DNA of 64,000 nt from contig JAQWLM010000099.1 of assembly GCA_029247315.1 (NCBI GenBank), positions 35,185 to 99,184 on the forward strand, written 5' to 3'. The notes under the pieces are model-generated. The model did not search any database. It saw nothing but the letters and a program-made list of their open reading frames with translations, and was not told the DNA's origin. Of the stretch, positions 16,718 through 24,769 are shown in pieces. Each line of letters starts with the position of its first letter. Position 1 is the first letter of the stretch. The translations under genes and the position numbers were made by a program. The stretch comes from AAA164-E04 sp014239995. Its GTDB lineage: Bacteria > Verrucomicrobiota > Verrucomicrobiia > Limisphaerales > AAA164-E04.

Positions 16718-17278
16718 TCAGTTTGAGGCCAGGTCTTCAGGTGAATCAGCAAGCATGCGTTTCTTCCAACCCTTTTGATACATGATATGGCGCCAGAGTT
16801 TCTTAGCGTCTATATCAAAAATCAAATTTCTGTCTGCTGGATGCGTCATCCAGGCACCTTGCTTGATTTCGTCATCCAGTTGGCCAGGGTTCCATCCTGA
16901 GTAACCAGAAAAAAGTCTTATATTTTGAGTGATTCGATTGGTTTTACAAAGGTTCGTCAACTGGTCGAATGAATGTCCCATGCTGACATCCGGAATGATC
17001 ATTTCACCTAGATTGAGCTGGTCAGAAATCAGGAAACTAAGCGCTCCTGGCTGAACGGGGCCACCGATAAAAACCAGTGTGTCCTCAAGAGTTGTGGGCA
17101 CAATTTCCGAACTGAGTTCCTGGATACTGTGATCCATGCAGCGGTTGAGTATAAGCCCAAAGGCCCCCTCCTTGTCATGTTGGCAGATAAGAACGACGCT
17201 TCGGCTGAAAAAAGAACCGTTCAGAGTTCCTCCATCAAGCAGGAGTTGCCCTTGGAAAGATTGCATGGGATTGTCCAT
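16718..17278 (-). CDS. YqgE/AlgH-family protein
   Basis: A 186-residue cytosolic protein of the UPF0301 family. The opening G-Q-L-L-L-D-G-G-T-L-N-G-S-F-F-S-R-S-V-V and C-Q-H-D-K-E-G-A-F-G-L-I-L-N-R are the standard family signature, and the later F-x-G-G-P-V-Q and F-S-G-Y-S-G-W-x-P-G-Q-L-x-x-E segments complete it. The biochemical role of this family is not established, although AlgH affects alginate expression in Pseudomonas. It is the first gene of the minus-strand pair with the repeat protein downstream, and diverges from the small lipoprotein gene. Confidence 0.9.
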   Translation of the reverse strand: MDNPMQSFQGQLLLDGGTLNGSFFSRSVVLICQHDKEGAFGLILNRCMDHSIQELSSEIVPTTLEDTLVFIGGPVQPGALSFLISDQLNLGEMIIPDVSMGHSFDQLTNLCKTNRITQNIRLFSGYSGWNPGQLDDEIKQGAWMTHPADRNLIFDIDAKKLWRHIMYQKGWKKRMLADSPEDLASN

Positions 17279-17339
17279 CTACTTGATAAGCGTTATCACT
17301 CTCTTGTCTTTCTGGCAACACTGTAGTAAGAAATTCAGC

Positions 17340-17528
17340 ATGCAAAAACCGTTGTCTCACCGATTGGAATCCCCTCCAGAAAATTCCACGGCTAAGGCTT
17401 TGCCCTGGCGCAAGGGAAGGGCATGTCTCCTCTTCGGAATCCTGCTGATTTTTTTATACGGCTCAGCTTGCAAATCAAGTTCTGGTAGCCGGGAATTTCT
17501 TCCCGGGAAAGGGTGGACGGAAAATTGA
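17340..17528 (+). CDS. Small predicted lipoprotein
   Basis: A 62-residue product starting at the ATG at 17340. A positively charged start (with R-K-G-R) is followed by a hydrophobic run L-L-F-G-I-L-L-I-F-L-Y and a lipobox Y-G-S-A-C, so signal peptidase II would cut before the cysteine, leaving a mature part of only about 20 residues. I do not recognise a family. It ends 21 bp before the FmdB-like gene on the same strand, suggesting co-expression. The long charged region before the membrane segment is unusual for a lipoprotein, and the start may instead lie further in. Confidence 0.55.
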   Translation: MQKPLSHRLESPPENSTAKALPWRKGRACLLFGILLIFLYGSACKSSSGSREFLPGKGWTEN

Positions 17529-17549
17529 TCATTTTAACCTAAAGACGAA

Positions 17550-17765
17550 ATGCCGATTTACGAATTCCAATGTCAGGAATGCCACAAGGAAAACGAAGTC
17601 CTTGTAAGAGGCCAGGACTGGTCTCTGGCGATTTGCCCCGATTGTGGGTCTAAACAACTTAAAAAGAAATTGAGCGTGTTTTCAGCTGCTTCTTCGGAAG
17701 CGGAATCCACTCCCGTCTGCTCTGGCAATCCGTCCGCCTGCGGTCGTTGTGATGCTGATGGTTGA
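17550..17765 (+). CDS. FmdB-family zinc-ribbon protein
   Basis: A 71-residue regulator-like protein with one zinc ribbon: M-P-I-Y-E-F-Q-C-Q-E-C at the start and C-P-D-C-G-S-K about 20 residues on supply the four zinc cysteines. This is the FmdB/CxxC-CxxC-SSSS family, named from a putative formamidase regulator; members are short, widespread and of unclear function. The C-terminal tail has three more cysteines (C-S-G-N-P-S-A-C-G-R-C), which might bind a second metal or be redox active. It follows the small lipoprotein gene closely. Confidence 0.85.
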   Translation: MPIYEFQCQECHKENEVLVRGQDWSLAICPDCGSKQLKKKLSVFSAASSEAESTPVCSGNPSACGRCDADG

Positions 17766-17785
17766 ACACGCGATTTGTGAACATT

Positions 17786-17802
17786 ACAAGCTTCCGGCTT
17801 GT
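17786..17802. terminator. Short GC hairpin between convergent genes
   Basis: ACAAGC (17786-17791) pairs with GCTTGT (17797-17802) around a TTCCG loop, just after the FmdB-like gene and before the convergent GT9 gene end. There is no T-tract on either side, so terminator function is only likely from position. Confidence 0.35.
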
Positions 17803-17854
17803 CTCCAAGCGCAGGGACTGTGCTACATACCGTTCTTGCATATGGCAAGGCGGA

Positions 17855-18847
17855 TTAGCTGTTTGGCTTGGTAATCTGCTTGAGGAAAAGTCTGGATTGC
17901 TCTTTGACTTCCTCATAAGAAACTTCGGTCAGGCAGCGTGGAACGTCGAATTGGCATTGGTCGAAGCACGGTTTATAAGGGCATTGTTTCCCCTCAACAA
18001 CCATGCCTAAATCATGGACTGGGCGAAACCACTCCGTGAGCTGTGGTCCAAAAATTGTGAGTGTTGGCTTTTCCAGGGCAGCAGCAAGATGCCCTGGCCC
18101 AGAATCATTGCCAATGAATGCATGACCGGAGGAAATGACCTCAATTAATTCTGCCACACTTCTTGGAACGACAGGGTTTCTACCCTTATTTTTCCACCAT
18201 TTCTCCTGGTTTGCATCACAAATCAAGGTCGTTTTTTGGCCCTCATCTTCCAGTGATTTCAGCAAACGATCAAAACGCTCCAAAGGCCATACACGCAGCG
18301 CCTGGGCAGCGCCCGTATGCACGATCATGCGCTCAGGTTTCAGGAACCCTGGTGGCTTCTGTTCATGCGGGTCGTAGGATGGCAGTTTGACTTTGAGAGC
18401 CTCGCCAACCAAACGCCACTGCTCGTAGCGGTGGGCCATGGAATGGGGCAGTGAGAGTGGATTGCTCAAAAAAAAACCACTCCCAAGCCGGGGGAAACCA
18501 ATCCGTTTCCGAGCCTTTGTGAGTTTCATCCATGCGTGGTCTCTTGGGTCCCACCTGCCGGATACGGCAAATTCAAAATCCTTTGCCCTTAGAGAGCGAA
18601 GTGTCTCGAGAATAAGTTTATATGGCCACCGATGCAGTCGATATTTTCCTTGAAAAGCGGTCCAGGGTGCAATGAAATCCACAACACTGACCCCAGGCCA
18701 CAGTTTTAACTGAAGATCCCTTGCGTAAGGCTTGGCCAGCAGTGTGACTTCGTATGCGAGAGAGGCTTCTTTGATGAATCGAGATGCGATGGCTAAATCT
18801 CCAAGTCCCCATAGCTCAATGATGAGCAGCGTAGGTTTGCTGCTCAT
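17855..18847 (-). CDS. Glycosyltransferase family 9 (ADP-heptose:LPS heptosyltransferase-like)
   Basis: A 330-residue GT-B transferase expected to add heptose or a related sugar to the LPS core at the inner face of the membrane. The N-terminus L-I-I-E-L-W-G-L-G-D-L-A-I-A-S-R fits the GT9 start; the donor-binding half has M-I-V-H-T-G-A-A, F-I-G-N-D-S-G-P-G-H-L-A-A-A and T-L-T-I-F-G-P, all classic for WaaC/WaaF-like enzymes. The cysteine-rich C-terminal segment (C-P-Y-K-P-C-F-D-Q-C, then C) is common in GT9 proteins. Downstream of a methyltransferase whose stop it overlaps by four bases. Confidence 0.88.
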   Translation of the reverse strand: MSSKPTLLIIELWGLGDLAIASRFIKEASLAYEVTLLAKPYARDLQLKLWPGVSVVDFIAPWTAFQGKYRLHRWPYKLILETLRSLRAKDFEFAVSGRWDPRDHAWMKLTKARKRIGFPRLGSGFFLSNPLSLPHSMAHRYEQWRLVGEALKVKLPSYDPHEQKPPGFLKPERMIVHTGAAQALRVWPLERFDRLLKSLEDEGQKTTLICDANQEKWWKNKGRNPVVPRSVAELIEVISSGHAFIGNDSGPGHLAAALEKPTLTIFGPQLTEWFRPVHDLGMVVEGKQCPYKPCFDQCQFDVPRCLTEVSYEEVKEQSRLFLKQITKPNS

Positions 18848-19497
18848 GATTTACTGGCAATCAGGTAAGCTGACCAGCCGATCCAGTGGATCTTGGCTGT
18901 GAATTTCTGGCGACTGGGTGGAAGGAGACAGAACAATAGCCAGGATGCGGCGAAGAGCCAATTGCGTGAGGTGCCTGATTGGGTCACGTTCAAACCGACT
19001 TGTCTGCATTGCCTGGCGAGTGCCCCCATGCTGACAATATGGGTGTGTGTCAGGTCATCCCAGAAGTTCATGGTAAATGTTCCGACAGCCCTGCCAGAGA
19101 TACTGGCCAGTGCAACCGTCTTTGGATGGGGTGTTTCAATATACATGCGCCCCCCTGACTTGAGCAGTCGATGGGCCTCGCTGATCAGCAAGGTAAGGTC
19201 TTCCAGATGCTCCACCAAGTGCATGCATGTAATGGCGTCCAGGGAACCATCCTTCCAAGGCAGCGGTTTCTCGTTTAAATCTCCTCGATGGAAATGGCAG
19301 TTTTCAGGGTATTGTTCGGGTTTGCCGGCAATATCGGTGGCGTGATAACACAAGTCAGGTCGCATTTCATGACAATGTTTCAATGTTTCACCATCCGATG
19401 AACCAATATCAAGCAGGTTGCCGTTTTTTGGAATACCGGCAAGAAATCGTGAGCGGGTGTCCAACCAGGGAATCTTGCGCAATCGTTTCCAATTCAT
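18844..19497 (-). CDS. Class I SAM-dependent methyltransferase
   Basis: A 217-residue methyltransferase with motif I as L-L-D-I-G-S-S-D-G-E-T-L (residues near 30), a Y-H-A-T-D-I acidic loop, and L-D-A-I-T-C-M-H-L-V-E-H-L-E-D near residue 90, as in Methyltransf_11/23 proteins. L-L-K-S-G-G-R-M-Y-I-E-T-P follows as the post-motif segment. A C-terminal hydrophobic stretch (W-L-F-A-A-S-W-L-L-F-C-L-L) suggests membrane association. Its place between GT4 and GT9 genes points to modification of a surface sugar or lipid intermediate; the acceptor is unknown. The stop overlaps the GT9 start by four bases. Confidence 0.87.
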   Translation of the reverse strand: MNWKRLRKIPWLDTRSRFLAGIPKNGNLLDIGSSDGETLKHCHEMRPDLCYHATDIAGKPEQYPENCHFHRGDLNEKPLPWKDGSLDAITCMHLVEHLEDLTLLISEAHRLLKSGGRMYIETPHPKTVALASISGRAVGTFTMNFWDDLTHTHIVSMGALARQCRQVGLNVTQSGTSRNWLFAASWLLFCLLPPSRQKFTAKIHWIGWSAYLIASKS

Positions 19498-19530
19498 GAC
19501 AGATACTCTATTATCATCTGAATGGCCTTT

Positions 19531-20661
19531 TCAGGTCAAATCTCTGTTCAAGTTTTGATAAAGGCTTCGATATTGTCGAAAAACCAGGGAGGCTGACCTT
19601 GAATCCACCGAATTTCTGATATCAGATGGATTTTTTGGAACGAATGTTCCTCCAAGTATTGCCTTGAGCTGTTCTGCAAGCGACGCCGCATCATCCGGTT
19701 TAAAGTGGAGTCCACAACCTTCTTGAACCAGGTCAACATTGCCACCACTTCGACTTACTAATGCCGGCATGCCTACAGCGAGAGCCTCCATGAGGGCAAC
19801 AGAGCAGGGTTCGTTGGTCGAGGGAATGACAAACCAGTCTGCTTGGCGGAGTTTGGATTGTACATCCTGTGTCGGGCCTTTAAGTTGGATCTGTTGGGTC
19901 AGCCCTGAAACTTGAATAAGTTCGCGAAGTGATTTGTCAAAACGATGTGCTTCAGGTAAGTCAGGTGTGGGTCCCCAGATATCGCACTGAATCCTCGCAC
20001 GCTCCTCGGGAGTCATCAGGTTCAAGGCTTTCGCAAGCAGATCCCATTTTTTCCAGCCTATCACATTGCCCACGCCAATCAGGCGAAGGGGATCATGTTT
20101 CCTTCGTCTAGTGGATTCCATTAACGGAGTTTCAAGTAGTGATTGACTGAAACATGCCGAGATAATCTTCAAACGAGGCATGGCCTCGTCCAGTCCATAA
20201 TGTTTGGCCATGTTGGGGGTCAACACCACCGTGTGCATATGGGGTTGTTTGGCTGCCCAGCGGTAAAGTCCACACCTTCGGGCATAGTTGTGGTTGGTGA
20301 AAACGACCGGACGATGCATGCGTCGCGCCGCCAGTATCGCAACGAGCAATGTTCCCCTTGAATGTGCATGCAGGATGTCAAAAGGCTCCTTTTGAATCAA
20401 ACTCCGGAGTTCCCTGTAGGCTGGTATTGCTTGAGCAAAAAGCTTGAGGTGGTTTGTCGATTCAGCCACCACGGATTTGCTGTAGCGATAATCCAACGAT
20501 GGTGAGCGTGTCTCCCTGTATCCATCTTTGACCCAAACGCAGTGCTGCACCTCATTCGCCTGTGTCACCGATTGCAGGTTGCGGAGAACGGAAAGGACAC
20601 CTCCGGCGTCCTCACGGTCTCCAACAAGGTGCAGGACCTTTAATGTATCGGTTAATCTCAT
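19531..20661 (-). CDS. Glycosyltransferase family 4 (GT-B)
   Basis: A 376-residue retaining glycosyltransferase by similarity to GT4. The N-terminal half has V-L-H-L-V-G-D-R-E-D-A-G-G-V and F-D-I-L-H-A-H-S-R-G-T-L; the nucleotide-sugar half has R-L-I-G-V-G-N, the E-P-C-S-V-A-L-M-E-A-L-A-V-G-M-P-A-L segment with the E-x7-E motif, and a G-G-N-V-D-L-V acceptor loop. I start at the ATG at 20661 because the homology begins right there; ATGs at 20700 and 20736 would add 13 or 25 residues. It is the first gene of the three-gene surface-sugar set and diverges from xdhC. Confidence 0.87.
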   Translation of the reverse strand: MRLTDTLKVLHLVGDREDAGGVLSVLRNLQSVTQANEVQHCVWVKDGYRETRSPSLDYRYSKSVVAESTNHLKLFAQAIPAYRELRSLIQKEPFDILHAHSRGTLLVAILAARRMHRPVVFTNHNYARRCGLYRWAAKQPHMHTVVLTPNMAKHYGLDEAMPRLKIISACFSQSLLETPLMESTRRRKHDPLRLIGVGNVIGWKKWDLLAKALNLMTPEERARIQCDIWGPTPDLPEAHRFDKSLRELIQVSGLTQQIQLKGPTQDVQSKLRQADWFVIPSTNEPCSVALMEALAVGMPALVSRSGGNVDLVQEGCGLHFKPDDAASLAEQLKAILGGTFVPKNPSDIRNSVDSRSASLVFRQYRSLYQNLNRDLT

Positions 20662-20755
20662 TTTATCTAGAAACCCGACTTTGCCGGATTCGATTCCCAT
20701 TGTGCAACATTGAATCCTTTGTCTAGGATGCTGCATTCTTCTTGATAAGGGTAAA

Positions 20756-21826
20756 ATGAATTTTTTGGAAATTTACAGAAAATCCATCCAGTTGATGGAA
20801 TCCGGGACACCTTTTGTCATGGCGACACTGGTCCGTGCGGTAGGTTCCACTCCTCAAAAAACCGGAGCGCACGCCATATTCGAGCCGAACGGAACAGTTC
20901 ATGGTACCTTGGGGGGAGGATGCCTTGAGGCCGAGGCTAGACGAAGGGCCTTTTGTGCAATGGATGCGGGGAAATGCACGATTTTTCACCTGAAACTTGA
21001 TGAAATAAGCGGATGGGACGATGGATTAATCTGCGGTGGGCAGGCAACCATACTCATTCAACCCTCCGAGGCACTTTTTTTGGCACCATTCAAAGATTTG
21101 ATGGAGGCCGAAAAAAGGCAAGTTGGTGGCGTCCTACTTACGCATATCTCACGTGATGAAGGCATTCTATGTCGCACCGAATGGCTGTCGGAGGACAAGT
21201 TCAAATTGTTCGAAATGACCGAAAGTATGGACGATCTGGCTTCCCTCTTTCGTCTTGGAAAGGTCGGCCTTCTGGGGGCCCCGAATATCGCGGATGCTCC
21301 CTTGGTTTTTGTTGAACCTCGGGTTTCAGCACCTGAATTGCTTATTGCTGGGGCGGGTCACATTGGCAAGGCGGTGTCGAAATTGGCCGCATGGCTTCAT
21401 TTCAGGGTGGTGGTGATCGACGATCGTCCCGGATTGGTTTCCCTGGACCTTTTACCTGGGGCTGATGAGGTTCGCTGTGACCATATTCCGAAGGTGATTT
21501 CTGAGTGGCCGATAGGGGAACAAACTTATGTGTTGATCGTCACTCGAGGACACCGACACGATGCCGAATCTTTGGCCGCTTGTGTGCAAAAACCGGCAGC
21601 CTTTATTGGGATGATCGGCAGTCGTAGAAAAAGTCTTATCATACGAAAAAACTTGTTGGAAAAAGGTTTGGCAACGGAACAGGAGCTGGAGCGTGTCGTT
21701 TGCCCTGTAGGCGTGGACGTCGGTTCTGTCAGCGTGGAGGAAATCGCACTCAGTATTGTTGCCCAGATGGTGACTCACAGACGAAAAGGTGTTTTGGACG
21801 CGCATGCCATGAACTTTTCCAAATGA
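20756..21826 (+). CDS. XdhC/CoxI-family molybdenum hydroxylase maturation protein
   Basis: A 356-residue XdhC-type chaperone that binds molybdenum cofactor and inserts it, after sulfuration, into xanthine dehydrogenase-family enzymes. The XdhC_CoxI domain (about residues 1-90) contains V-R-A-V-G-S-T-P-Q-K-T-G-A and G-G-G-C-L-E-A-E-A, the conserved cysteine being the Moco contact; D-D-G-L-I-C-G-G follows. The second domain is a Rossmann fold with L-L-I-A-G-A-G-H-I-G-K-A-V and G-M-I-G-S-R-R-K. AAGGG precedes the start. The gene overlaps mocA by four bases. No molybdenum hydroxylase is in the window. Confidence 0.9.
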   Translation: MNFLEIYRKSIQLMESGTPFVMATLVRAVGSTPQKTGAHAIFEPNGTVHGTLGGGCLEAEARRRAFCAMDAGKCTIFHLKLDEISGWDDGLICGGQATILIQPSEALFLAPFKDLMEAEKRQVGGVLLTHISRDEGILCRTEWLSEDKFKLFEMTESMDDLASLFRLGKVGLLGAPNIADAPLVFVEPRVSAPELLIAGAGHIGKAVSKLAAWLHFRVVVIDDRPGLVSLDLLPGADEVRCDHIPKVISEWPIGEQTYVLIVTRGHRHDAESLAACVQKPAAFIGMIGSRRKSLIIRKNLLEKGLATEQELERVVCPVGVDVGSVSVEEIALSIVAQMVTHRRKGVLDAHAMNFSK

Positions 21827-22473
21827 AAATCAGTGCCATTATTCTAGCAGCCGGTTCTGCGCGTCGCATGGGATGTCAGAAAATGCTCCTGCCAATGGGG
21901 GCGCTTACCCTTATAGAGCATGTTACCAGAGAAGTTATCCTGGGCGGGGTTGATCGATGCCTGGTTGTCACCGGAAGTGATCGCGAGCGGATCGGTCCAC
22001 TGGTGGAGACCGCCGGGGCAACAGAGGTTCACAACAAGCATCATCTTGATGGAGGCATGCTTTCCTCTGTGCGTTGTGGCCTTGAAAAGACCGATTCTGA
22101 GACGAATGGTTTCCTGTTTTGCCTGGGTGATCAGCCAGGGATCACCGCAGGCATGATTCATCTGATGCTGGAGAAGGTAAGGTCCATGCGGACTCGCATT
22201 CTGGTTCCTGTCTGTCAAGGCAAACGGGGACACCCTCTTTATGTTGCCGCCTCCTATAAGGTTCATATTGAGAGGAATTACGAAAATGTAGGACTCAGGG
22301 GCCTGCTAGAAGAATTCCGCAACGATGTTTATGAATGGGAATATCCGAATGAATGCATTCTAAGCGATTTGGATACTCCCGAGGATTATGCACGCTGGAT
22401 GGCTCTGCATGCGCGTGTATCAGATTCCCCTGTTAGCCCTCCACATCAGCACGCAACCGATGGATTGAAATAA
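21823..22473 (+). CDS. mocA: MocA-like molybdenum cofactor cytidylyltransferase
   Basis: A 216-residue nucleotidyltransferase of the MobA/MocA group. The signature I-I-L-A-A-G-S-A-R-R-M-G-C-Q-K is at residues 6-20; F-C-L-G-D-Q-P-G gives the metal-binding aspartate, and G-H-P-L-Y follows, as in MocA, which makes the cytidine dinucleotide form of Moco used by xanthine dehydrogenase-type enzymes. Pairing with xdhC favours MocA over MobA. The start ATG overlaps the xdhC stop (ATGA). The last 54 bp overlap the 3' end of the opposite-strand permease gene. Confidence 0.86.
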   Translation: MKISAIILAAGSARRMGCQKMLLPMGALTLIEHVTREVILGGVDRCLVVTGSDRERIGPLVETAGATEVHNKHHLDGGMLSSVRCGLEKTDSETNGFLFCLGDQPGITAGMIHLMLEKVRSMRTRILVPVCQGKRGHPLYVAASYKVHIERNYENVGLRGLLEEFRNDVYEWEYPNECILSDLDTPEDYARWMALHARVSDSPVSPPHQHATDGLK

Positions 22474-23646
22474 AAAGTTAGGTAACCACATGATGAGATG
22501 GGGGAACCATTGACTTTGGTCTTCAAGGGCATTGGCCAGCACGATGAATCCATAATACAACGCGACGAGTATGAGTGCCATTGCAATGCCAGTACTGGTC
22601 TCACGCCGATGTGCCTGAATACCCAGCGGAATGCCAACAAGCGTGAATGCAAAACAAGCATAGGAAAACGCAAATTGACGATGCATCTGAACCTTAACGG
22701 GTGTGATGGGATCAAAAGGTTTACGAATGCTTTCCTCGAGTTCCGTTCGCATGTTTGCAATATTAAAGGAGGGAAGGGCGCGCATTTCATTTACGAGCGC
22801 CATGCGTTCCTTCATTTCTGTTTTGAGTTGGCGAAAACTCATGTGATGGAGTTTTGGCTTTCGCAAGGTTGCAGCATGACGCTCAATGGTAAAGGGCGGT
22901 GGGGCCCAATCCGGAATTTTAATCAGAGTCCAGGCGGTGCTGTCCAGTTCGTTTGAACTGGGGGTGGTGATGGGAGATGCACGGTTGTTACGATAGAAAA
23001 CGGTGCAGTTTGTCATGGTCAGAAAAATCTGATTGGCACTATCGTTGGATTCCAATGTTCCCCCCGGAGCCAGGACCTCGCGCACAGGATACTTTCCTTC
23101 GTATTGGATATAATGGATATTTTCCAGCAGGACAATGTCGCCAGCTGCCCTTCTTCCCTCGATATGAATCATCTGGCCCGGAATATCTGTCATGGGGATG
23201 CCTGGCTGAAGTAGATCGGTCAATGTTCCCACGTCAACCTGTCGAATGAGGTCCTTGTATGTAGCGCGACAATAAGGGGCGAGATCTAGGTTGATCCACG
23301 CGCATAACATGCTCATCACCATGCTTATAATAATGATGGGTGCAGACAATGAAGCCAGACTGATACCTCCGGCGCGCATGGCAGTCAGCTCCTGATCAGC
23401 ACTGAGACGTCCAAAAAGTAGTAAACTTGCCGTTAGCATTCCCATTGGCAGGGCAAATACCATCACGAAAGGGACCAAAAGAAGAAAGGCTTTGCCAACC
23501 AAGGTAAAGGAGGCTTGTCCATTGATCAAAAGTGCCAGGATTTCCTTCATGATGTTCCCTAGGAGCAATACGAAGGCAAATACGGCCACGCTCAAAATCG
23601 TGGTCGCGAGTATTTGCTTCGTTAGGTAAGTATAAAGTGTCCGCAT
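22420..23646 (-). CDS. LptF/LptG-family LPS export permease
   Basis: A 408-residue membrane subunit of the LptB2FG transporter that extracts LPS from the inner membrane. From the ATG at 23646 it starts M-R-T-L-Y-T-Y-L-T-K-Q-I-L, with three N-terminal membrane helices, a large periplasmic beta-jellyroll (about residues 95-300) and three C-terminal helices including F-T-L-V-G-I-P-L-G. The M-R-A-x-G-I-S coupling segment (A-M-R-A-G-G-I-S) is conserved. I cannot tell F from G. The longer open frame to 23730 has no support. The gene ends inside mocA on the other strand. It fits the lpxD/lpxB lipid A genes nearby. Confidence 0.88.
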   Translation of the reverse strand: MRTLYTYLTKQILATTILSVAVFAFVLLLGNIMKEILALLINGQASFTLVGKAFLLLVPFVMVFALPMGMLTASLLLFGRLSADQELTAMRAGGISLASLSAPIIIISMVMSMLCAWINLDLAPYCRATYKDLIRQVDVGTLTDLLQPGIPMTDIPGQMIHIEGRRAAGDIVLLENIHYIQYEGKYPVREVLAPGGTLESNDSANQIFLTMTNCTVFYRNNRASPITTPSSNELDSTAWTLIKIPDWAPPPFTIERHAATLRKPKLHHMSFRQLKTEMKERMALVNEMRALPSFNIANMRTELEESIRKPFDPITPVKVQMHRQFAFSYACFAFTLVGIPLGIQAHRRETSTGIAMALILVALYYGFIVLANALEDQSQWFPHLIMWLPNFLFQSIGCVLMWRANRGI

Positions 23647-23782
23647 GGGAAATATTGGCTGCTTACAAGTCCTATCCTGTATTCCAGCCTGCGCGTTTAA
23701 GCTCAAAATATCAAATTTGAAATCTAACAATTCCGGTTTGCCAATGCAGGGGTGCTTCCGGCATCCTGACGAAGGAACTTGA

Positions 23783-24703
23783 ATGGATGCCTTGATCGAT
23801 GATTTTCTTCAGTACCTCAGGCAGGAGCGTGGCCTAGCGGTTTGCACACAGGAGACCTATGCTGGAGTGCTTCAGCGTTTCATGCGTTGGGCAACAGGGA
23901 CTGCGAGTATCACCGATTGGGTTTTGGTCGATTTGAATGTCCTGACCTCGTTTTTGCATCACGAACAAAACAGGATGGTAGCAAGGCCACAAGGTAAGCA
24001 CAGCCGATTGAGTATTGAGACCCTTTACCTGGAAATTGCTGCATTAAGGGCCTTCTTCAACTTTTGTGAAAGGGAGCAATTTCTTCCTGCTAATCCCGCC
24101 GAACACCTCAGTCTGCCGCGCAGATGGAAACGTCTTCCGAAGAGCCTTGCCTTGAATGAAGTGGAGCAATTGCTGCAGGCGGAGGATCCCGAAACACCCG
24201 CTCGTATCTGCGATCAGGCCGTTTTGGAGTTGGCTTACGCCTCGGGCTTGCGTATCTCGGAATTGTGTGGCCTGCGCCTTGAACAACTCCACCTTGATGC
24301 TGGATTTTTACAGGTGATTGGAAAGGGTAATAAGGAGCGGGTTGTTCCCATAGGTCGAAAAGCAATGGAAGCGATGCGGTATTATCTTCAAGCTGCTCGA
24401 CCGGCATTGGTAAATCCCAAAACCCCGGCTAATGTATTCCTTACCCGTCGTGGTATGGGGTTCGCCCGGTCAACCATGTGGTTGCGAATTCGTAACAGGG
24501 CGCGTCGTTCTGGTATCGAACGGGCATTGACGCCGCACATGTTGCGTCATAGCTTTGCTACTCACTTGCTCGAGCATGGCGCGGACTTGCGGGTGATCCA
24601 GGAAATGCTTGGGCATGCCAGCATTGCCACGACTGAGATATACACGCACGTGGCCCGTGAGAAACTTAAAGATGTGCACCAGAAATTTCACCCAAGGGGT
24701 TGA
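23783..24703 (+). CDS. XerC/XerD-type tyrosine recombinase
   Basis: A 306-residue site-specific recombinase, probably resolving chromosome dimers at dif. The N-terminal SAM-like core-binding domain (about residues 1-95) is followed by the catalytic domain: A-S-G-L-R-I-S-E-L-C-G-L carries the first arginine, G-K-G-N-K-E-R the beta-strand lysine, H-M-L-R-H-S-F-A-T-H-L the H-x-x-R pair, L-G-H-A-S the second histidine and Y-T-H-V the nucleophilic tyrosine. GAAGGA precedes the ATG. The full set of catalytic residues and lack of mobile-element neighbours favour a housekeeping Xer over an integrase. Which of C or D is not decidable. Confidence 0.92.
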   Translation: MDALIDDFLQYLRQERGLAVCTQETYAGVLQRFMRWATGTASITDWVLVDLNVLTSFLHHEQNRMVARPQGKHSRLSIETLYLEIAALRAFFNFCEREQFLPANPAEHLSLPRRWKRLPKSLALNEVEQLLQAEDPETPARICDQAVLELAYASGLRISELCGLRLEQLHLDAGFLQVIGKGNKERVVPIGRKAMEAMRYYLQAARPALVNPKTPANVFLTRRGMGFARSTMWLRIRNRARRSGIERALTPHMLRHSFATHLLEHGADLRVIQEMLGHASIATTEIYTHVAREKLKDVHQKFHPRG

Positions 24704-24769
24704 AGGGATCTCAAGCGAGGTGTCTTTGATGCCTCGCATCGTTGGCCTTATTTGCGTGATCATTCGTTC

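Noticed and set aside
23783..24703. Xer-type recombinase as evidence of a mobile element or integron
   Set aside because: Neighbours are housekeeping genes, the protein has housekeeping Xer length, and no attachment sites or cassettes are seen.
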